A stretch of 64,000 nt of DNA from Oscillospiraceae bacterium (GTDB lineage: Bacteria > Bacillota > Clostridia > Oscillospirales > Oscillospiraceae), in the NCBI GenBank assembly GCA_902790375.1, contig CADARY010000006.1:62001-126000 (forward strand). Direction: 5' to 3'. The notes beneath the pieces are model-generated. The model saw nothing but the letters and a program-made list of their open reading frames with translations. It ran no database searches and had not been told where the DNA came from. The stretch's first letter is position 1; each line of letters begins with the position of its first letter. Made by a program: the position numbers and the translations under genes. This document shows, piece after piece, positions 49,265 through 58,411 of the stretch.

Positions 49265-50835
49265 GAACGCACCTCCTCCGGAATGGCGGTGGCAAAGTAG
49301 ATGATATCGCTCACCGCGCGCTCCTCGCCGAAATCGACATGGTTGATGGGCCCGCCCATCATGATGATCTCCGCTGTCTGGCCGCCGTCAAGGGTATAGG
49401 CCTTCCGGACGTTCTTGGAGTAGATGATGCGCGCAAGCTCATTGATGGTGGCACGGGGCCGCGCGTCGGGCGTGTGGTTGATGGTCATCAGCAGATAGTG
49501 CAGATCGTCCGTCATGGAGATGCAGGAGCGGGAATACTCGGTGTTGACCTCGCCGATGGGATAGCCCGCGCAGTACTGCAGCTCTCCGTTATCCACCAGG
49601 ATGGGACCGAAGGCCACGGCAAAGACCACGTCGTTTGCCTGCATGAAGGCCTCGGCCTCCCCCTCACCCATGAGCTCCCCGGCGCGGGAGAAGAGCATGT
49701 CGCCGGAGGCTGTGAAGAAGCAGGAGTCCACCTGGGCGGGATTGTTGCGGTAGAGCTTGCGCTGGTAGGCTGTGATGCCGAGATCGCGGAAGGCGTAGAA
49801 GTCGCCGTTCATGGCGACCACCGCGTTGGAGGCCTCCGCCATGTCCGAGGCGTAGAGCTGCACGCTGGAGCTGTAGCTGTCCTCGGCAAGCTTGCGCCGC
49901 AGCTGGGAGCCATGGGCGATCTTGACCTCGGCAAAGGTGCAGCAGCGCTGCTCGATATATTCCTTCCAGGCCACGACCAGGATCGTATCGTCAAAATAGT
50001 AGAGGATCGGCTCGTCCGGGACAAAATCGGCGCTCACGTCGAAGGTCATGCGCTGCCCGTCCAGCAGGATGGCGGCCTTCTGGATCACTGCCTGAACCTC
50101 CGCAGGATCGTTGGTTTTGCCGAAGCCGTTGGGGTTCGGGACGGGGGAGACCGTGTCGCTCTCCTGCAGGGTGTAGATCTTCTTGATATAGGTCAGATCG
50201 CCCAGCGCGTCGGAGGCGGCGTTGTTGACGTACACATCCAGCTTGTCCGACAGGCGCAGCTTCGCGTCTGCCGACGAGAAGGACAGCGTGCCGGAGGCGG
50301 GGTGCACGTTCAGCCCCGTCCAGGCGATGACGCCAAGCCCGAACACCATAAACACAAGTGACATCAGGGCCCGCAGAATCCAGGGGATGCGGACCTTTTT
50401 ATATTCGCGCGGCGGCTTTTTTGCCTTCGGCTTCCCGGGCTTTTCGGCCTTTGCCTTTCTGCCGGGACGGCGTGGCTCTGCCGCGTCCTCCGACGGGCTC
50501 TGCGGCGCGGTTCTTCCTCTTCTGCGCCCGAAGCGCCCCGCCGGCTTTTCGTCCTGCGGCGGCGCGGCCTCGAGAGTCGCCGGGTCAAAGCGAATCGTGG
50601 GGGCCTCGGACAGCTCGTCGGCCGGGACGGGCTCCTCCTGGGAGGTCGTATACACGCTCACCTGCTTCTTCGCAGGGGCGGGCTGCTCGTCAAAGGTGAA
50701 GGGCGAGTCCAAAGGCTCCGTCGCCGCGGCCGGCTGCCGGGGCGCGGGCTCTTTTGGCGGCTCGACGGTCTCCTCACCGCGAAATTCGGCCAGGATCGCG
50801 TCAAGATCGCTAAAATCGTAATTCTCTTTACTCAT
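49261..50835 (-). CDS. Membrane-anchored phosphodiester glycosidase (NAGPA domain) protein
   Basis: The 524-residue protein has a charged, Pro/Lys-rich cytoplasmic N-terminus (about 1-148), one membrane segment (about 150-172) and an external part whose second half (about 320-520) shows NAGPA features: AMNGDFYAFRDLG, the AFGPILVDNG strand and AYTLDGGQTAEI. NAGPA-type enzymes cleave GlcNAc-phosphodiester links and in bacteria act on wall polymers. It lies 14 bp after the beta-lactamase-like gene and is coupled to the Lgt-like gene, so the three may form a wall-remodelling set. Confidence 0.82.
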   Translation of the reverse strand: MSKENYDFSDLDAILAEFRGEETVEPPKEPAPRQPAAATEPLDSPFTFDEQPAPAKKQVSVYTTSQEEPVPADELSEAPTIRFDPATLEAAPPQDEKPAGRFGRRRGRTAPQSPSEDAAEPRRPGRKAKAEKPGKPKAKKPPREYKKVRIPWILRALMSLVFMVFGLGVIAWTGLNVHPASGTLSFSSADAKLRLSDKLDVYVNNAASDALGDLTYIKKIYTLQESDTVSPVPNPNGFGKTNDPAEVQAVIQKAAILLDGQRMTFDVSADFVPDEPILYYFDDTILVVAWKEYIEQRCCTFAEVKIAHGSQLRRKLAEDSYSSSVQLYASDMAEASNAVVAMNGDFYAFRDLGITAYQRKLYRNNPAQVDSCFFTASGDMLFSRAGELMGEGEAEAFMQANDVVFAVAFGPILVDNGELQYCAGYPIGEVNTEYSRSCISMTDDLHYLLMTINHTPDARPRATINELARIIYSKNVRKAYTLDGGQTAEIIMMGGPINHVDFGEERAVSDIIYFATAIPEEVRS

Positions 50836-50849
50836 GCTCTGTCTCCCAA

Positions 50850-52463
50850 TCAGTATCCGATCCCACCGGCGAGAGCGCGCAGCAGCGCGGGACTCGCAAG
50901 GATCTGCCAGCGGCTGTCGGTATAGGCCAGAGAAAGCTCAAACGCCGCCTCGGAATAGTAGGCCGGGGCGTTGCGCAGCACCACATCCAGCGCGGCCAGA
51001 TACGCCTCATCGGCGATCTCGGGGCGATAGCGCCGGTTCTCGTCGTAGACCTCGCTGATCGGGCGGGACTGGACGATCGACTCGGCCTGGCGCTGGGTCT
51101 CCGCCGCTACGGCTTCCTCCAGGCGGGGCAGATCCAGGTAGCGCATGCGCACCGGCTGCACCGCATTGAGCTTATCCGTGCGGCACTCGCCCGCAAGGGC
51201 GTAGGCATAGCTCTCGTGCAGGGCGTTGTAGATCCGTTGCCCGGCGGGGCTTGCGGGCATGTCGGCAAGGCCGAGGTCCGCGTAGTCGCGCAGCTCCTTG
51301 TAGGCGGTGGGATAGTCCCCGGTGCACACGGCGTCAAAGAAACGCACGACGCTCTGACTCGGGTCGCCGCTGGGCTTTGCGTAGACTGTCCCCACATACA
51401 CTCCGGCCACGGCCATCAGCATGGCAGCGCCGCTCAGCACCAGCGCGAGGAAGAGCCCGATAAAGCGCGCCTTGTATTTTACACACAGCACGATGATTAC
51501 GATCAGGCCGATCAGCAGGAACAGGGCGATGGCGGCCAGCGGGACGAGCGTGGGGAAGGCGATGCGGTCAGGCGCGGCGGAGGCTGCGGGCGTGGGCTCC
51601 GGCGTCTGGACGACGGACACGGGCACGGGCGTGGGCTCCGGTGTCGGCTCCGGCGTGGGGCTGGGGACGTTTGCAAGCCTCTCGGTATACTCGCACATGG
51701 CGGTGCACCAGGCGCTCAGAAACTCCTCGGACGTGCTGCCGCCCTGGGAGAAGAGCACCAGAACCGTCGGCTGCGTGGTATAGCAGATGGCGCAGTCGTT
51801 GAGAATAAGATCCTCTGCGATCCAGCCCGGCTTGTGCGCGATGCGAAAGCGCGGCTCGTTGAGCTTGAAGAAGCGGTCAATCATGGCCTTCTGCATGGTC
51901 TCGATGATGCCCGGAAAGCGCTCCGGCTCGTTGCAGAGAAGAGAGAGGCAGTTGACAAACTCCCGGGCGGTGTACATGTTGTACATCGTCTGCTCAATGC
52001 GCTCCGAGCCGGGCTCCACCCCCATGTAGGGCGCGCTCTTGAGGCGGAACTCATTGTATCCGCCGAGGAAGTTGTCGCACAGGAAGTAGGCCCGCTCGTT
52101 GCTCGAGTCGATCAGGATGTCGTCCAGCACGGACTCGAAGGTGAAATACTGCTCGTACACCGACCAGTCGATGTTGCCCTTCTGGCGCTCCTCGGCAGCG
52201 AGCATGCACAATGGCACCTTGAACATGCTGGCGGCGACGGCATAGTCATCGCCGTTGATGTAGTGCTCCTCCCCGGTCACGAGGTTGCGGTAACCGGCAT
52301 GGATGCTCTCGGGGCTGACGTTGTATTCGCGCAGTATACGCTGCGCGACCGCGTCCCAATCCTCTCCGTCGGTCCCGAGCTCCGCGGCAAACGCGGGGGA
52401 GCACAGGCCCAGACAGAGCAGAAGCGCAAAGGCCGCGGCAAAGATCTTCTGAAATGCTTTCAT
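50850..52463 (-). CDS. Class A beta-lactamase-fold membrane protein
   Basis: The 537-residue precursor has a signal peptide (1-26) and a serine beta-lactamase-like domain: SMFK (Ser79, Lys82), SSN near 119 in place of SDN, and HKPGW near 209 in place of KTG. A PEPTPEPTP linker (about 266-295) leads to two membrane helices (about 305-358) and an external C-terminal domain of about 170 residues rich in Tyr and Arg. Antibiotic resistance is unlikely given the architecture; a peptidoglycan or sensor role is more plausible. It leads the operon from a recognisable promoter. Confidence 0.82.
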   Translation of the reverse strand: MKAFQKIFAAAFALLLCLGLCSPAFAAELGTDGEDWDAVAQRILREYNVSPESIHAGYRNLVTGEEHYINGDDYAVAASMFKVPLCMLAAEERQKGNIDWSVYEQYFTFESVLDDILIDSSNERAYFLCDNFLGGYNEFRLKSAPYMGVEPGSERIEQTMYNMYTAREFVNCLSLLCNEPERFPGIIETMQKAMIDRFFKLNEPRFRIAHKPGWIAEDLILNDCAICYTTQPTVLVLFSQGGSTSEEFLSAWCTAMCEYTERLANVPSPTPEPTPEPTPVPVSVVQTPEPTPAASAAPDRIAFPTLVPLAAIALFLLIGLIVIIVLCVKYKARFIGLFLALVLSGAAMLMAVAGVYVGTVYAKPSGDPSQSVVRFFDAVCTGDYPTAYKELRDYADLGLADMPASPAGQRIYNALHESYAYALAGECRTDKLNAVQPVRMRYLDLPRLEEAVAAETQRQAESIVQSRPISEVYDENRRYRPEIADEAYLAALDVVLRNAPAYYSEAAFELSLAYTDSRWQILASPALLRALAGGIGY

Positions 52464-52510
52464 GCAGACACTCCGATAAAAGTAGTGATAGCTATTAATT
52501 GTAACACTTT

Positions 52511-52538
52511 ATTTTAACACGTTACAGGAATATTGCAA
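52511..52538 (-). promoter_or_regulatory. Promoter of the beta-lactamase-like/NAGPA/Lgt-like operon
   Basis: Minus strand TTGCAA (52538-52533), 16 bp, TAAAAT (52516-52511). Confidence 0.6.
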
Positions 52539-52605
52539 GAGCAGATGCGGAAAAATCGGCTGTTTTCACCGAATTTTTGCTTTCCGGGGGAGGAAATCGG
52601 GCCGA

Positions 52606-53529
52606 TCAGCCCTCCATGATGTGCATGGCCCTCAGCTGGGGGCTCTCGATATGAGAGGCGATCTCAAAGGCGTGGGGCTCCAGATAGTCCCAGGACCCGT
52701 GACTGAGGTGCTGGGCACGCACTTCGGCGGCGACGGCGGCGCAGATATCCTCCACCACTGCGGATTTGAGGATGCGGCCCTGCTCGTCGTTCTCAGCGGT
52801 CAGCAGAAATTCCAGCGCGTCCTTCATTCCGGCGAGCCTTTCAAGCCCCGCCATCCCCCGCAGCTGCCACTTGTAGTAGGGCATGTGACGGCGGTTCAAA
52901 AGATAGATCGCCCCGCAGGCGGCGTTTACAAACTCGGTCATGGCGAGCATGGCCGCCCCGTATTCCCCGTGACGCACACAGCGGGGATAGTTATACTGCC
53001 CGGCCTGGGCCATGGCAATCACCCGCGCCGCGAGCTTTTTGAGGCGCACATCCTCCGGCATGCCGTGCAGCAGCGTTTCGCGGATGGAGGAAAACAGCCC
53101 CTGATCGTCCCGGAAGACCGCCCCGTTCGTGGCCTCGGCCAGGGCGTGGGAGGGCAGGGAGAGCCACTGCAGCGCGCTCTCCGGCGCTCCGTCACAGCCG
53201 GTGTAGCGGCTGTAGAAATCCCGGATGCGCCGTACGCCGCGGCTCGTCTCGCTCAGGGCGCTGCGCGCCTCCGCCTTCTTGAAGGGCAGGGCACGGTAGG
53301 CGCGGGCAAGCTGGACGCCGATGGCGCGGTCCGTCTCATCATCCACCCAGAGGCAGAAGCCCTCCGGGAAATCGTGATCCCGGGAGAGCGCGTCGTCAAA
53401 GCCGAAGCACTCCGACCCGTGCCCGGCAAGGCCCGCGGCAATGCGCCCGGCCCATTTGGGAAAGAGGCGGTCGATCATGTCCGTGCCGTAGCGCTCATAG
53501 AGGCGGCGCGCCTCCTCAAGTCCCTGCAT
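52606..53529 (-). CDS. DUF4037 nucleotidyltransferase-like protein
   Basis: The 307-residue protein has SECFGFDDALSRDHDF near residue 39, the DUF4037 hallmark, where paired Asp residues resemble a nucleotidyltransferase metal site. The remainder is helical. Substrate and role are unknown. It overlaps the TPR gene by 14 nt and follows it in the transcript, so the two products probably work together. No membrane segment is present. Confidence 0.8.
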   Translation of the reverse strand: MQGLEEARRLYERYGTDMIDRLFPKWAGRIAAGLAGHGSECFGFDDALSRDHDFPEGFCLWVDDETDRAIGVQLARAYRALPFKKAEARSALSETSRGVRRIRDFYSRYTGCDGAPESALQWLSLPSHALAEATNGAVFRDDQGLFSSIRETLLHGMPEDVRLKKLAARVIAMAQAGQYNYPRCVRHGEYGAAMLAMTEFVNAACGAIYLLNRRHMPYYKWQLRGMAGLERLAGMKDALEFLLTAENDEQGRILKSAVVEDICAAVAAEVRAQHLSHGSWDYLEPHAFEIASHIESPQLRAMHIMEG

Positions 53530-54334
53530 AGATTTCCTCCGATCTTTTCCTCAGTTCGTTTGCGTACAGGAAGTAGCCGTAATAATCGAACGTCGGCGCA
53601 CACTTGGAGATCGTGAAGGCGTGGTAGCCGTCCCGCTTGAGGCCGGGCGCATTCAGGCATTCCCAGGCTTTTTCAAGGCAATCCCCGATCCGTTCATCCT
53701 CCAGGTCGCGCCTGCCGTACATCTCGGCGAGGTTGCACCAGGTCACGGCGCTGTCGTTTTCCTGCCCGCCGATCCTTTCGAGGATCGCGAGGGCAAGCTT
53801 GAAACAGCGCTCGGCGTTTGGCACATCGCCCGTCTCGTCATAGCTCAGCGCCATGTTGTTATAGAGCCCCGCAAAGCGGTAATCGCCCGGATCGAGATTG
53901 TCGGCATACACGCGGGCGACGTGGACAAAGATCGGGATCGACTCGGCAGCGTGAACGAAGGCTTTGAGCGTCGTCGCGGCATTCAGGAGCACCGTCGCCC
54001 CGGAGACCGTGCGGCCCATGTGATGGACGCGCGTAAGCTCCAGCGCCTCGCCGACCGTCCGAAGCCCCTTGTCCGCCTCTCCCGTGCGGCGGTACTGACC
54101 CAAAAGCTCGCTTAATACCGTGAGCTCGGAGCGCCAGTCGCTGTGTGAGCGTGCGTCTGCGAGGGAGCTTTCCAGCAGCTCGCGGGCCTCCTGCTCACGC
54201 CCTTCGCCGCAGAGCTCGTCCACCTCCTGAATCAGAAGCGGCACGCTCAGCGCGTTCGGGCACGGCGCCGTGTCGGGCGCGCCGGTATACTGACTGGTAT
54301 CAAAAACACAGCAAAATTCGTTGTGATCCATCAT
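53516..54334 (-). CDS. Tetratricopeptide-repeat protein
   Basis: The 272-residue protein consists of TPR-type helix pairs from about residue 45 on (for example GLYNNMALSYDETGDVPNAE and AVTWCNLAEMYGRRD). It probably serves as a scaffold or a sensor for its DUF4037 partner, whose gene overlaps it. Start ATG 54334 has GGAG 5 nt upstream; ATG at 54331 is equivalent. An upstream in-frame ATG lacks a ribosome binding site. Confidence 0.78.
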   Translation of the reverse strand: MMDHNEFCCVFDTSQYTGAPDTAPCPNALSVPLLIQEVDELCGEGREQEARELLESSLADARSHSDWRSELTVLSELLGQYRRTGEADKGLRTVGEALELTRVHHMGRTVSGATVLLNAATTLKAFVHAAESIPIFVHVARVYADNLDPGDYRFAGLYNNMALSYDETGDVPNAERCFKLALAILERIGGQENDSAVTWCNLAEMYGRRDLEDERIGDCLEKAWECLNAPGLKRDGYHAFTISKCAPTFDYYGYFLYANELRKRSEEIYAGT

Positions 54335-54382
54335 CGACACTCCATCATCGCAATATATCAATTACTATAGCACAAAAGCGCC

Positions 54383-54411
54383 TTGAAAGAAAGCCGCAAA
54401 ACGGGTATACT
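54383..54411 (+). promoter_or_regulatory. Promoter of the YyaL-like gene
   Basis: TTGAAA (54383-54388), 17 bp, TATACT (54406-54411). Confidence 0.7.
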
Positions 54412-54444
54412 AAATAAAACCATATCTCTGAGAGGAACAAACGC

Positions 54445-56418
54445 ATGAGCAATCGGCTGCAATTCGAAAAATCTCCCTATCTGCGCCAGCACGCGGACAA
54501 TCCCGTGGACTGGTATCCCTGGGGGGAGGAGGCCTTTGAAAAGGCAAAGCGGGAGGACAAGCCTGTCTTCCTCTCCATCGGCTACGCCACCTGCCACTGG
54601 TGCCATGTGATGGCGCACGAATCCTTTGAGGATGCGGGCGTGGCGGAGATCCTCAACGCCCGCTATGTCCCCGTCAAGGTGGACCGGGAGGAGCGGCCCG
54701 ATATCGACAGCGTGTATATGCAGGCCTGCATCGCCGCCAACGGCAGCGGCGGCTGGCCCCTGACCGCGATCCTCACTCCGGCGCAGGAGCCGTTTTTCAT
54801 CGGCACCTATTTCCCGAAGGAGAACCGGGGCGGGCGTATGGGCCTGCGCTTTCTCCTCACGGCGATTGCGGAGAAGTGGGAAACGGAGCGGGACGAGCTT
54901 CTGCGCACGGCAAGCGAGATGACCGCTTACCTCCGGCAGGAGCGCGAGGCGGCAGAGCCGCAGGACGAGCTCCCGAAGAAGGCCGCCGAACAGCTCCTGC
55001 GCTCCTACGACAAGGAGTACGGCGGCTTCGGCTGGTCTACCAAGTTCCCGTCCCCCCACAATCTGCTGTTTCTGATGGAGTACGCCGCCATCACCGGTGA
55101 CCGGAAGCCCCGCGAGGCCGTGGAGCACACCCTGCGGCAGATGCTGCGCGGCGGGATCCGGGATCACTTCGGCGGCGGCTTCTGCCGCTATTCCACGGAT
55201 CGCGAGTGGCTCAAGCCCCACTTTGAAAAGACCCTCTATGACAACGCCCTGCTGGCCCTGACCTATACCGAGGCCTGGCAGGACGGGCACATGGCCCTGT
55301 GGCGCGAGGCGGCGGAGCAAACGCTCGACTACTGCCTGCGGGAGCTCAAAGCCCCGGACGGCGGCTTTTACAGCGGCCAGGATGCGGACAGCGAGGGGCA
55401 GGAGGGCGCCTACTATCTCTTCACGCCGGACGAGGTCAACGAGGTCCTCGGCCCCGAGGCGGGCCGGCACTTCTGCGAGTGCTACGACATCACGCCGGAG
55501 GGCAACTTCCAGGGCAAGAGCATTCCGAACCTCCTGCTCAATAACCGCTGGAACTTCCTGCCCGAGGGCTATGACGAATACCGCGAGAAGCTGCGCGAAT
55601 ACCGGGCGGGGCGCATGGCGCTCTTTACCGACACAAAGATCCTCACCGGCTGGAACGGACTCATGCTCATGGCTCTCGCCCGCGCGGCCCGGGCCTTCGG
55701 CGACCGGCGCTATCTTATCGAGGCGCAGGAGCTTGCGGCGTTCATGCAGGATCACATGCGTGAGGACGGCCGCTGGAGGGCCCGCCTCTGCGGCGGGGAG
55801 CTGCGATTTGACGCCTCGCTCAGTGACCACGTCTTTCTCGCCCTGGGACTGCTGGAGCTCTATGAGGCGGATTTTGAGCCCCGGCATATCCTGGACGCGA
55901 TTGCCCTCTCCGAAGAGCTGCCGCGCCGCTTTGCCGATCCCGGCGGCGGCTGCTTCGATACGCCCGCGGACGGCGAAAAGCTCCTCCTGCGCCCAAAGGA
56001 GACGCAGGACGGCGCCCTGCCCTGCGGCAACAGCGCGGCCGCCGTACTCTTTGACAGGCTCTTTCGTCTCACGGCGGAGGAGCGCTGGCGGGCGCTTCTG
56101 GACGGGCAGCTTGCCTTCCTCAAGGCCGGCGCGGGACGCTACCCCGCAGCCTGTGCCTACGGGCTCACGGCCCTCGCGCTCAGTGAAGGGCCGAGCCGCG
56201 AGACGGTGGCGGTCCTCCCGGACGAGAGCTTCCCGACGGAGCTCAAGGCGATCCTCGGCAAGTTCTCCCCGGGCCTGTGCGTTCTGGTGAAGACGCCTCA
56301 GCGCGCGGCGTCCCTGGCCGTCGCCGCGCCCTTTACCGCCGCTATGGACGCCAAAAACGGCAGGCCTACCTACTATGTCTGCACCGACGGGGCCTGCGCC
56401 CTGCCGGTGAGCACCTGA
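54445..56418 (+). CDS. YyaL-type thioredoxin-domain protein (DUF255)
   Basis: The 657-residue protein begins with [21 protein letters not shown] and has a thioredoxin-like domain with CHWCH near residue 50, followed by an (alpha/alpha)6-barrel like that of N-acylglucosamine 2-epimerases (about 180-600). This is the YyaL/spermatogenesis-associated protein 20 family. Its function is not established in bacteria. AGAGG precedes the ATG. A small lipoprotein gene follows 16 bp downstream. Confidence 0.92.
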   Translation: MSNRLQFEKSPYLRQHADNPVDWYPWGEEAFEKAKREDKPVFLSIGYATCHWCHVMAHESFEDAGVAEILNARYVPVKVDREERPDIDSVYMQACIAANGSGGWPLTAILTPAQEPFFIGTYFPKENRGGRMGLRFLLTAIAEKWETERDELLRTASEMTAYLRQEREAAEPQDELPKKAAEQLLRSYDKEYGGFGWSTKFPSPHNLLFLMEYAAITGDRKPREAVEHTLRQMLRGGIRDHFGGGFCRYSTDREWLKPHFEKTLYDNALLALTYTEAWQDGHMALWREAAEQTLDYCLRELKAPDGGFYSGQDADSEGQEGAYYLFTPDEVNEVLGPEAGRHFCECYDITPEGNFQGKSIPNLLLNNRWNFLPEGYDEYREKLREYRAGRMALFTDTKILTGWNGLMLMALARAARAFGDRRYLIEAQELAAFMQDHMREDGRWRARLCGGELRFDASLSDHVFLALGLLELYEADFEPRHILDAIALSEELPRRFADPGGGCFDTPADGEKLLLRPKETQDGALPCGNSAAAVLFDRLFRLTAEERWRALLDGQLAFLKAGAGRYPAACAYGLTALALSEGPSRETVAVLPDESFPTELKAILGKFSPGLCVLVKTPQRAASLAVAAPFTAAMDAKNGRPTYYVCTDGACALPVST

Positions 56419-56434
56419 ACGGGGGTGAACATAG

Positions 56435-57043
56435 ATGAGACGAGTCGTCGCGCTGCTCCTGTGTATCGGGTTGGCGCTCTGCCTCACGGCCTGCGGCAAA
56501 AACAAGAAGGCGGAACCCGCGCCCGTGTCCGCCGTCCCGACCCCAACGCCCAACGAGATCTTTGAGGTGAGGCTGAACCCGGAGAATTTTTACACCTACT
56601 TCGACTATAAGGAGTACCGCGCAGATATCCGCGACGAGAACACCAGCGACATCAATTCCTCCACCATTGCCTACGGCTTTGAGCTCAAGCCCCAGTTCGC
56701 CGCTGCGAACGACCCTGAACACCGGGACACCATGACTTTGCGCTTTGAAGCGGACGGCACGGTGATGAGCGGAGATTTCCAGATCAACTTTGACGATCTC
56801 AGCTATACCGGCACCGCCGCCGAGCGTGAGCATGTGCATGTCAGCGAGCTGCTGCACTTTTGGCCCAAGGGCGATCGGACCACTACCTGGGCCTTCGGGA
56901 ACTACTCCAACAGCAACATTATGTATTTTGACAGCTTTCGCGTCGCCGAGGTGAGCGGCAGCGTCTTTCTCAAAATGAAGGACCTGAACGCGCAGCCTAC
57001 GCCCACCTTCATCCCGGTGGCCTATGAGCAGGGATTGGAATGA
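56435..57043 (+). CDS. Lipoprotein of unknown function
   Basis: The 202-residue precursor has a signal peptide with lipobox LTAC (Cys20 region) and a Pro/Thr-rich spacer, then a compact beta-rich domain (about 45-200). I recognise no family; the C-terminal PTPTFIPVAYEQGLE ends the protein. GGGGG precedes the ATG. It is probably cotranscribed with the YyaL-like gene and sits on the outer face of the membrane. Confidence 0.78.
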   Translation: MRRVVALLLCIGLALCLTACGKNKKAEPAPVSAVPTPTPNEIFEVRLNPENFYTYFDYKEYRADIRDENTSDINSSTIAYGFELKPQFAAANDPEHRDTMTLRFEADGTVMSGDFQINFDDLSYTGTAAEREHVHVSELLHFWPKGDRTTTWAFGNYSNSNIMYFDSFRVAEVSGSVFLKMKDLNAQPTPTFIPVAYEQGLE

Positions 57044-57046
57044 AAT

Positions 57047-57085
57047 AAGCGGAGCCCTGCACATCACACGCAGGGCTCCGCTTAT
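57047..57085 (+). terminator. Hairpin after the lipoprotein gene
   Basis: AAGCGGAGCCCTGC pairs with GCAGGGCTCCGCTT around a 9-nt loop. The T run is weak. Confidence 0.65.
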
Positions 57086-57100
57086 CGGTGGGAGCGTTAT

Positions 57101-57223
57101 GGCAACACCGCACAATCCGCCTTCGGCATCTCCTGGAAAATTTGTGCCCTGATTTCGTCACTTTTTCTTGAGGTACACAAAGTACATCTGCGAAATGCTC
57201 TTGCCGAATTATGCGGTATTGCC
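57101..57223. repeat. Dispersed palindromic repeat family 1, copy D
   Basis: The 123-bp copy starts GGCAACACCGCACAATCCG and ends GAATTATGCGGTATTGCC. The first 75 bp are almost identical to copy A. It abuts the stop codon of the Rrf2 gene. Confidence 0.88.
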
Positions 57224-57631
57224 TTATTCCTTTTTCATCAGCTCCGCAAGGGATTTGCTGTCCAGGTAATGCTTCACCAGCTCGTTCAGCTCCCGCCATA
57301 CCGGCAAAGTGCGGCAGTCAGCCTCGCGCGGACAGGGGGCCGCATCGTGGGCAAGACAGGCGACCGGCGCAAGATCCCCCTCTGCGGCAAGCAAAATCTC
57401 GCCGAGGGAATACTCTTTCGGATCCTTGGTCAGGCGGTAGCCGCCGCCCTTGCCGCGCATGCCCTCCACCAGTTTCCGCTCCACCAGGAGAGGCAGGATC
57501 CGCTCCAGGTATTTCAGGGAAATCTGCTGGCGCTCAGCCACCTCCTTCATGGCGACAAAGCTGCCGTCGGAATGCTCTGCCAGATCGACCATCACGCGCA
57601 GCGCGTAACGCCCGCGGGTAGATATCATCAT
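57224..57631 (-). CDS. Rrf2-family transcription regulator (IscR/CymR-like)
   Basis: The 135-residue protein has an N-terminal winged helix (STRGRYALRVMVDLAEH, QQISLKYLERIL, KGGGYRL) and three cysteines in CLAHDAAPCPREADC (about residues 92-106) that could hold an iron-sulfur cluster, as in IscR or NsrR. It would control iron-sulfur, cysteine or redox genes. Start ATG 57631 has AAAGGAG upstream. A palindrome over its own transcription start suggests self-control. No suf or isc genes are adjacent. Confidence 0.9.
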   Translation of the reverse strand: MMISTRGRYALRVMVDLAEHSDGSFVAMKEVAERQQISLKYLERILPLLVERKLVEGMRGKGGGYRLTKDPKEYSLGEILLAAEGDLAPVACLAHDAAPCPREADCRTLPVWRELNELVKHYLDSKSLAELMKKE

Positions 57632-57683
57632 CAGTTTGCTCCTTTCTCTCTCACAGCCTGCGCTGTATCCGAGACAATCATAT

Positions 57684-57730
57684 TTAACCAAGTTAATAAT
57701 ATTATACCACGAAAGAAGCAAAACAGTCAA
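57684..57730 (-). promoter_or_regulatory. Promoter and likely operator of the Rrf2 gene
   Basis: Minus strand TTGACT (57730-57725), 18 bp, TATAAT (57706-57701) with extended TGG. The palindrome TTAACCAAGTTAA (57684-57696) covers the expected start of transcription and is a good candidate for the regulator's own site. Confidence 0.65.
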
Positions 57731-57857
57731 TTATTGGAAACCACGAAATTTCAGCAGATTTTATCCTCGCACCCCCATTGATTAACAGCCGGATCTGGCC
57801 TGCAGACCGGCCAAAAGAGCGTGAAAAAGGAAAAACAAAGAAAACAGAAAAAAAGCC

Positions 57858-57886
57858 TTGCATTTTAAAAAGCTTTGTGCTATTAT
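57858..57886 (+). promoter_or_regulatory. Promoter of tRNA-Pro
   Basis: TTGCAT (57858-57863), 17 bp, TATTAT (57881-57886). Confidence 0.65.
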
Positions 57887-57903
57887 AATCCAGCGCAAGA
57901 GAT

Positions 57904-57979
57904 CCGGGTGTAGCGCAGTTGGTAGCGTGCTTGAATGGGGTTCAAGAGGCCGGAAGTTCGAATCTTCTCACTCGGACCA
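57904..57979 (+). tRNA. tRNA-Pro (GGG)
   Basis: CCGGGTG acceptor with its CACTCGG partner, anticodon GGG in the TTGAATGGGGTTCAA arm, AGTTCGAAT T arm and encoded CCA give a complete 76-nt tRNA. Prophage-like genes begin directly downstream, so its 3' end may be an attachment site. Confidence 0.9.
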
Positions 57980-57980
57980 A

Positions 57981-58022
57981 TAAAAGAGGCTTGAAACTAA
58001 GGTTTTGAGCCTCTTTTATGTT
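57981..58022 (+). terminator. tRNA-Pro terminator
   Basis: TAAAAGAGGCT pairs with AGCCTCTTTTA across about 18 nt, followed by TGTTGTTTTC. Confidence 0.75.
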
Positions 58023-58094
58023 GTTTTCGGTACTTTTTCGGGCAAATCAGAAAACGCCATTTTGCAGGGTGTCAACAGAAAGTGTCAACAAATA

Positions 58095-58137
58095 CGAAAA
58101 ATCCCGCTCAAAACCGTCTTGCAGGTCGAGCGGGATT
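58095..58137 (-). terminator. Fourth (last) terminator of the tandem small-RNA region
   Basis: AATCCCGCTC (58100-58109) pairs with GAGCGGGATT (58128-58137), followed on the minus strand by TTTTTCG. I found no strong promoter for it, so it may back up the upstream units. Confidence 0.75.
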
Positions 58138-58189
58138 GTCATAATTTCCGGTTTCGGCAAGTAATTTCCTTTTCGGCAATTTCAGGCCG

Positions 58190-58256
58190 TAAAGAAAGAC
58201 GGCGCTGTTTGCACCGTCTCCCAAATCACGGAGGGACAAATATGATAACCGGCTAT
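58190..58256 (-). ncRNA. Predicted small RNA C
   Basis: A transcript of about 67 nt is predicted from the promoter at 58263-58291 to a terminator built on AGACGGTG and CGCCGTCT with a TTTCTTT tail. It contains GTCCCTCCGTG, a CU-rich stretch complementary to Shine-Dalgarno sequences, in a probably unpaired part. No ORF with a ribosome binding site is seen. Confidence 0.55.
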
Positions 58257-58262
58257 GCTACG

Positions 58263-58291
58263 ATTATAACGGCGCTGCCGGTGGAAGTCAA
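58263..58291 (-). promoter_or_regulatory. Promoter of small RNA C
   Basis: Minus strand TTGACT (58291-58286), 17 bp, TATAAT (58268-58263). The spacer shares CCACCGGCAG with the promoter of unit B, and the -35 follows the T run of terminator B with no gap. Confidence 0.8.
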
Positions 58292-58363
58292 GAAAAAGCC
58301 CCTGCCGCTGGAAGATCGGTAGGGGCTTACACCGTGGCCAGGGGAAGCACGGTGTCAGAAAAC
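58292..58363 (-). ncRNA. Predicted small RNA B
   Basis: A transcript of about 72 nt with two hairpins: ACACCGTG/CACGGTGT with a C-rich loop (CTTCCCCTGGC), then the terminator AGCCCCTACC/GGCAGGGGCT with TTTTT. The loop is complementary to GGGGAAG-type ribosome binding sites. Confidence 0.6.
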
Positions 58364-58369
58364 AGTTGT

Positions 58370-58398
58370 ATTATAACCACTCTGCCGGTGGCTGTCAA
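58370..58398 (-). promoter_or_regulatory. Promoter of small RNA B
   Basis: Minus strand TTGACA (58398-58393), 17 bp, TATAAT (58375-58370): full consensus. Confidence 0.85.
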
Positions 58399-58411
58399 TC
58401 TCTGATCCACG

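Noticed and set aside
50850-52463. Functional antibiotic-resistance beta-lactamase
   Set aside because: The SDN and KTG motifs are altered and the domain is joined to membrane helices and another external domain, so resistance is not supported.
54358-56553. 731-codon open frame antisense to the YyaL-like gene
   Set aside because: The sense gene has clear family motifs. The antisense product is Arg/Leu-rich without domains.
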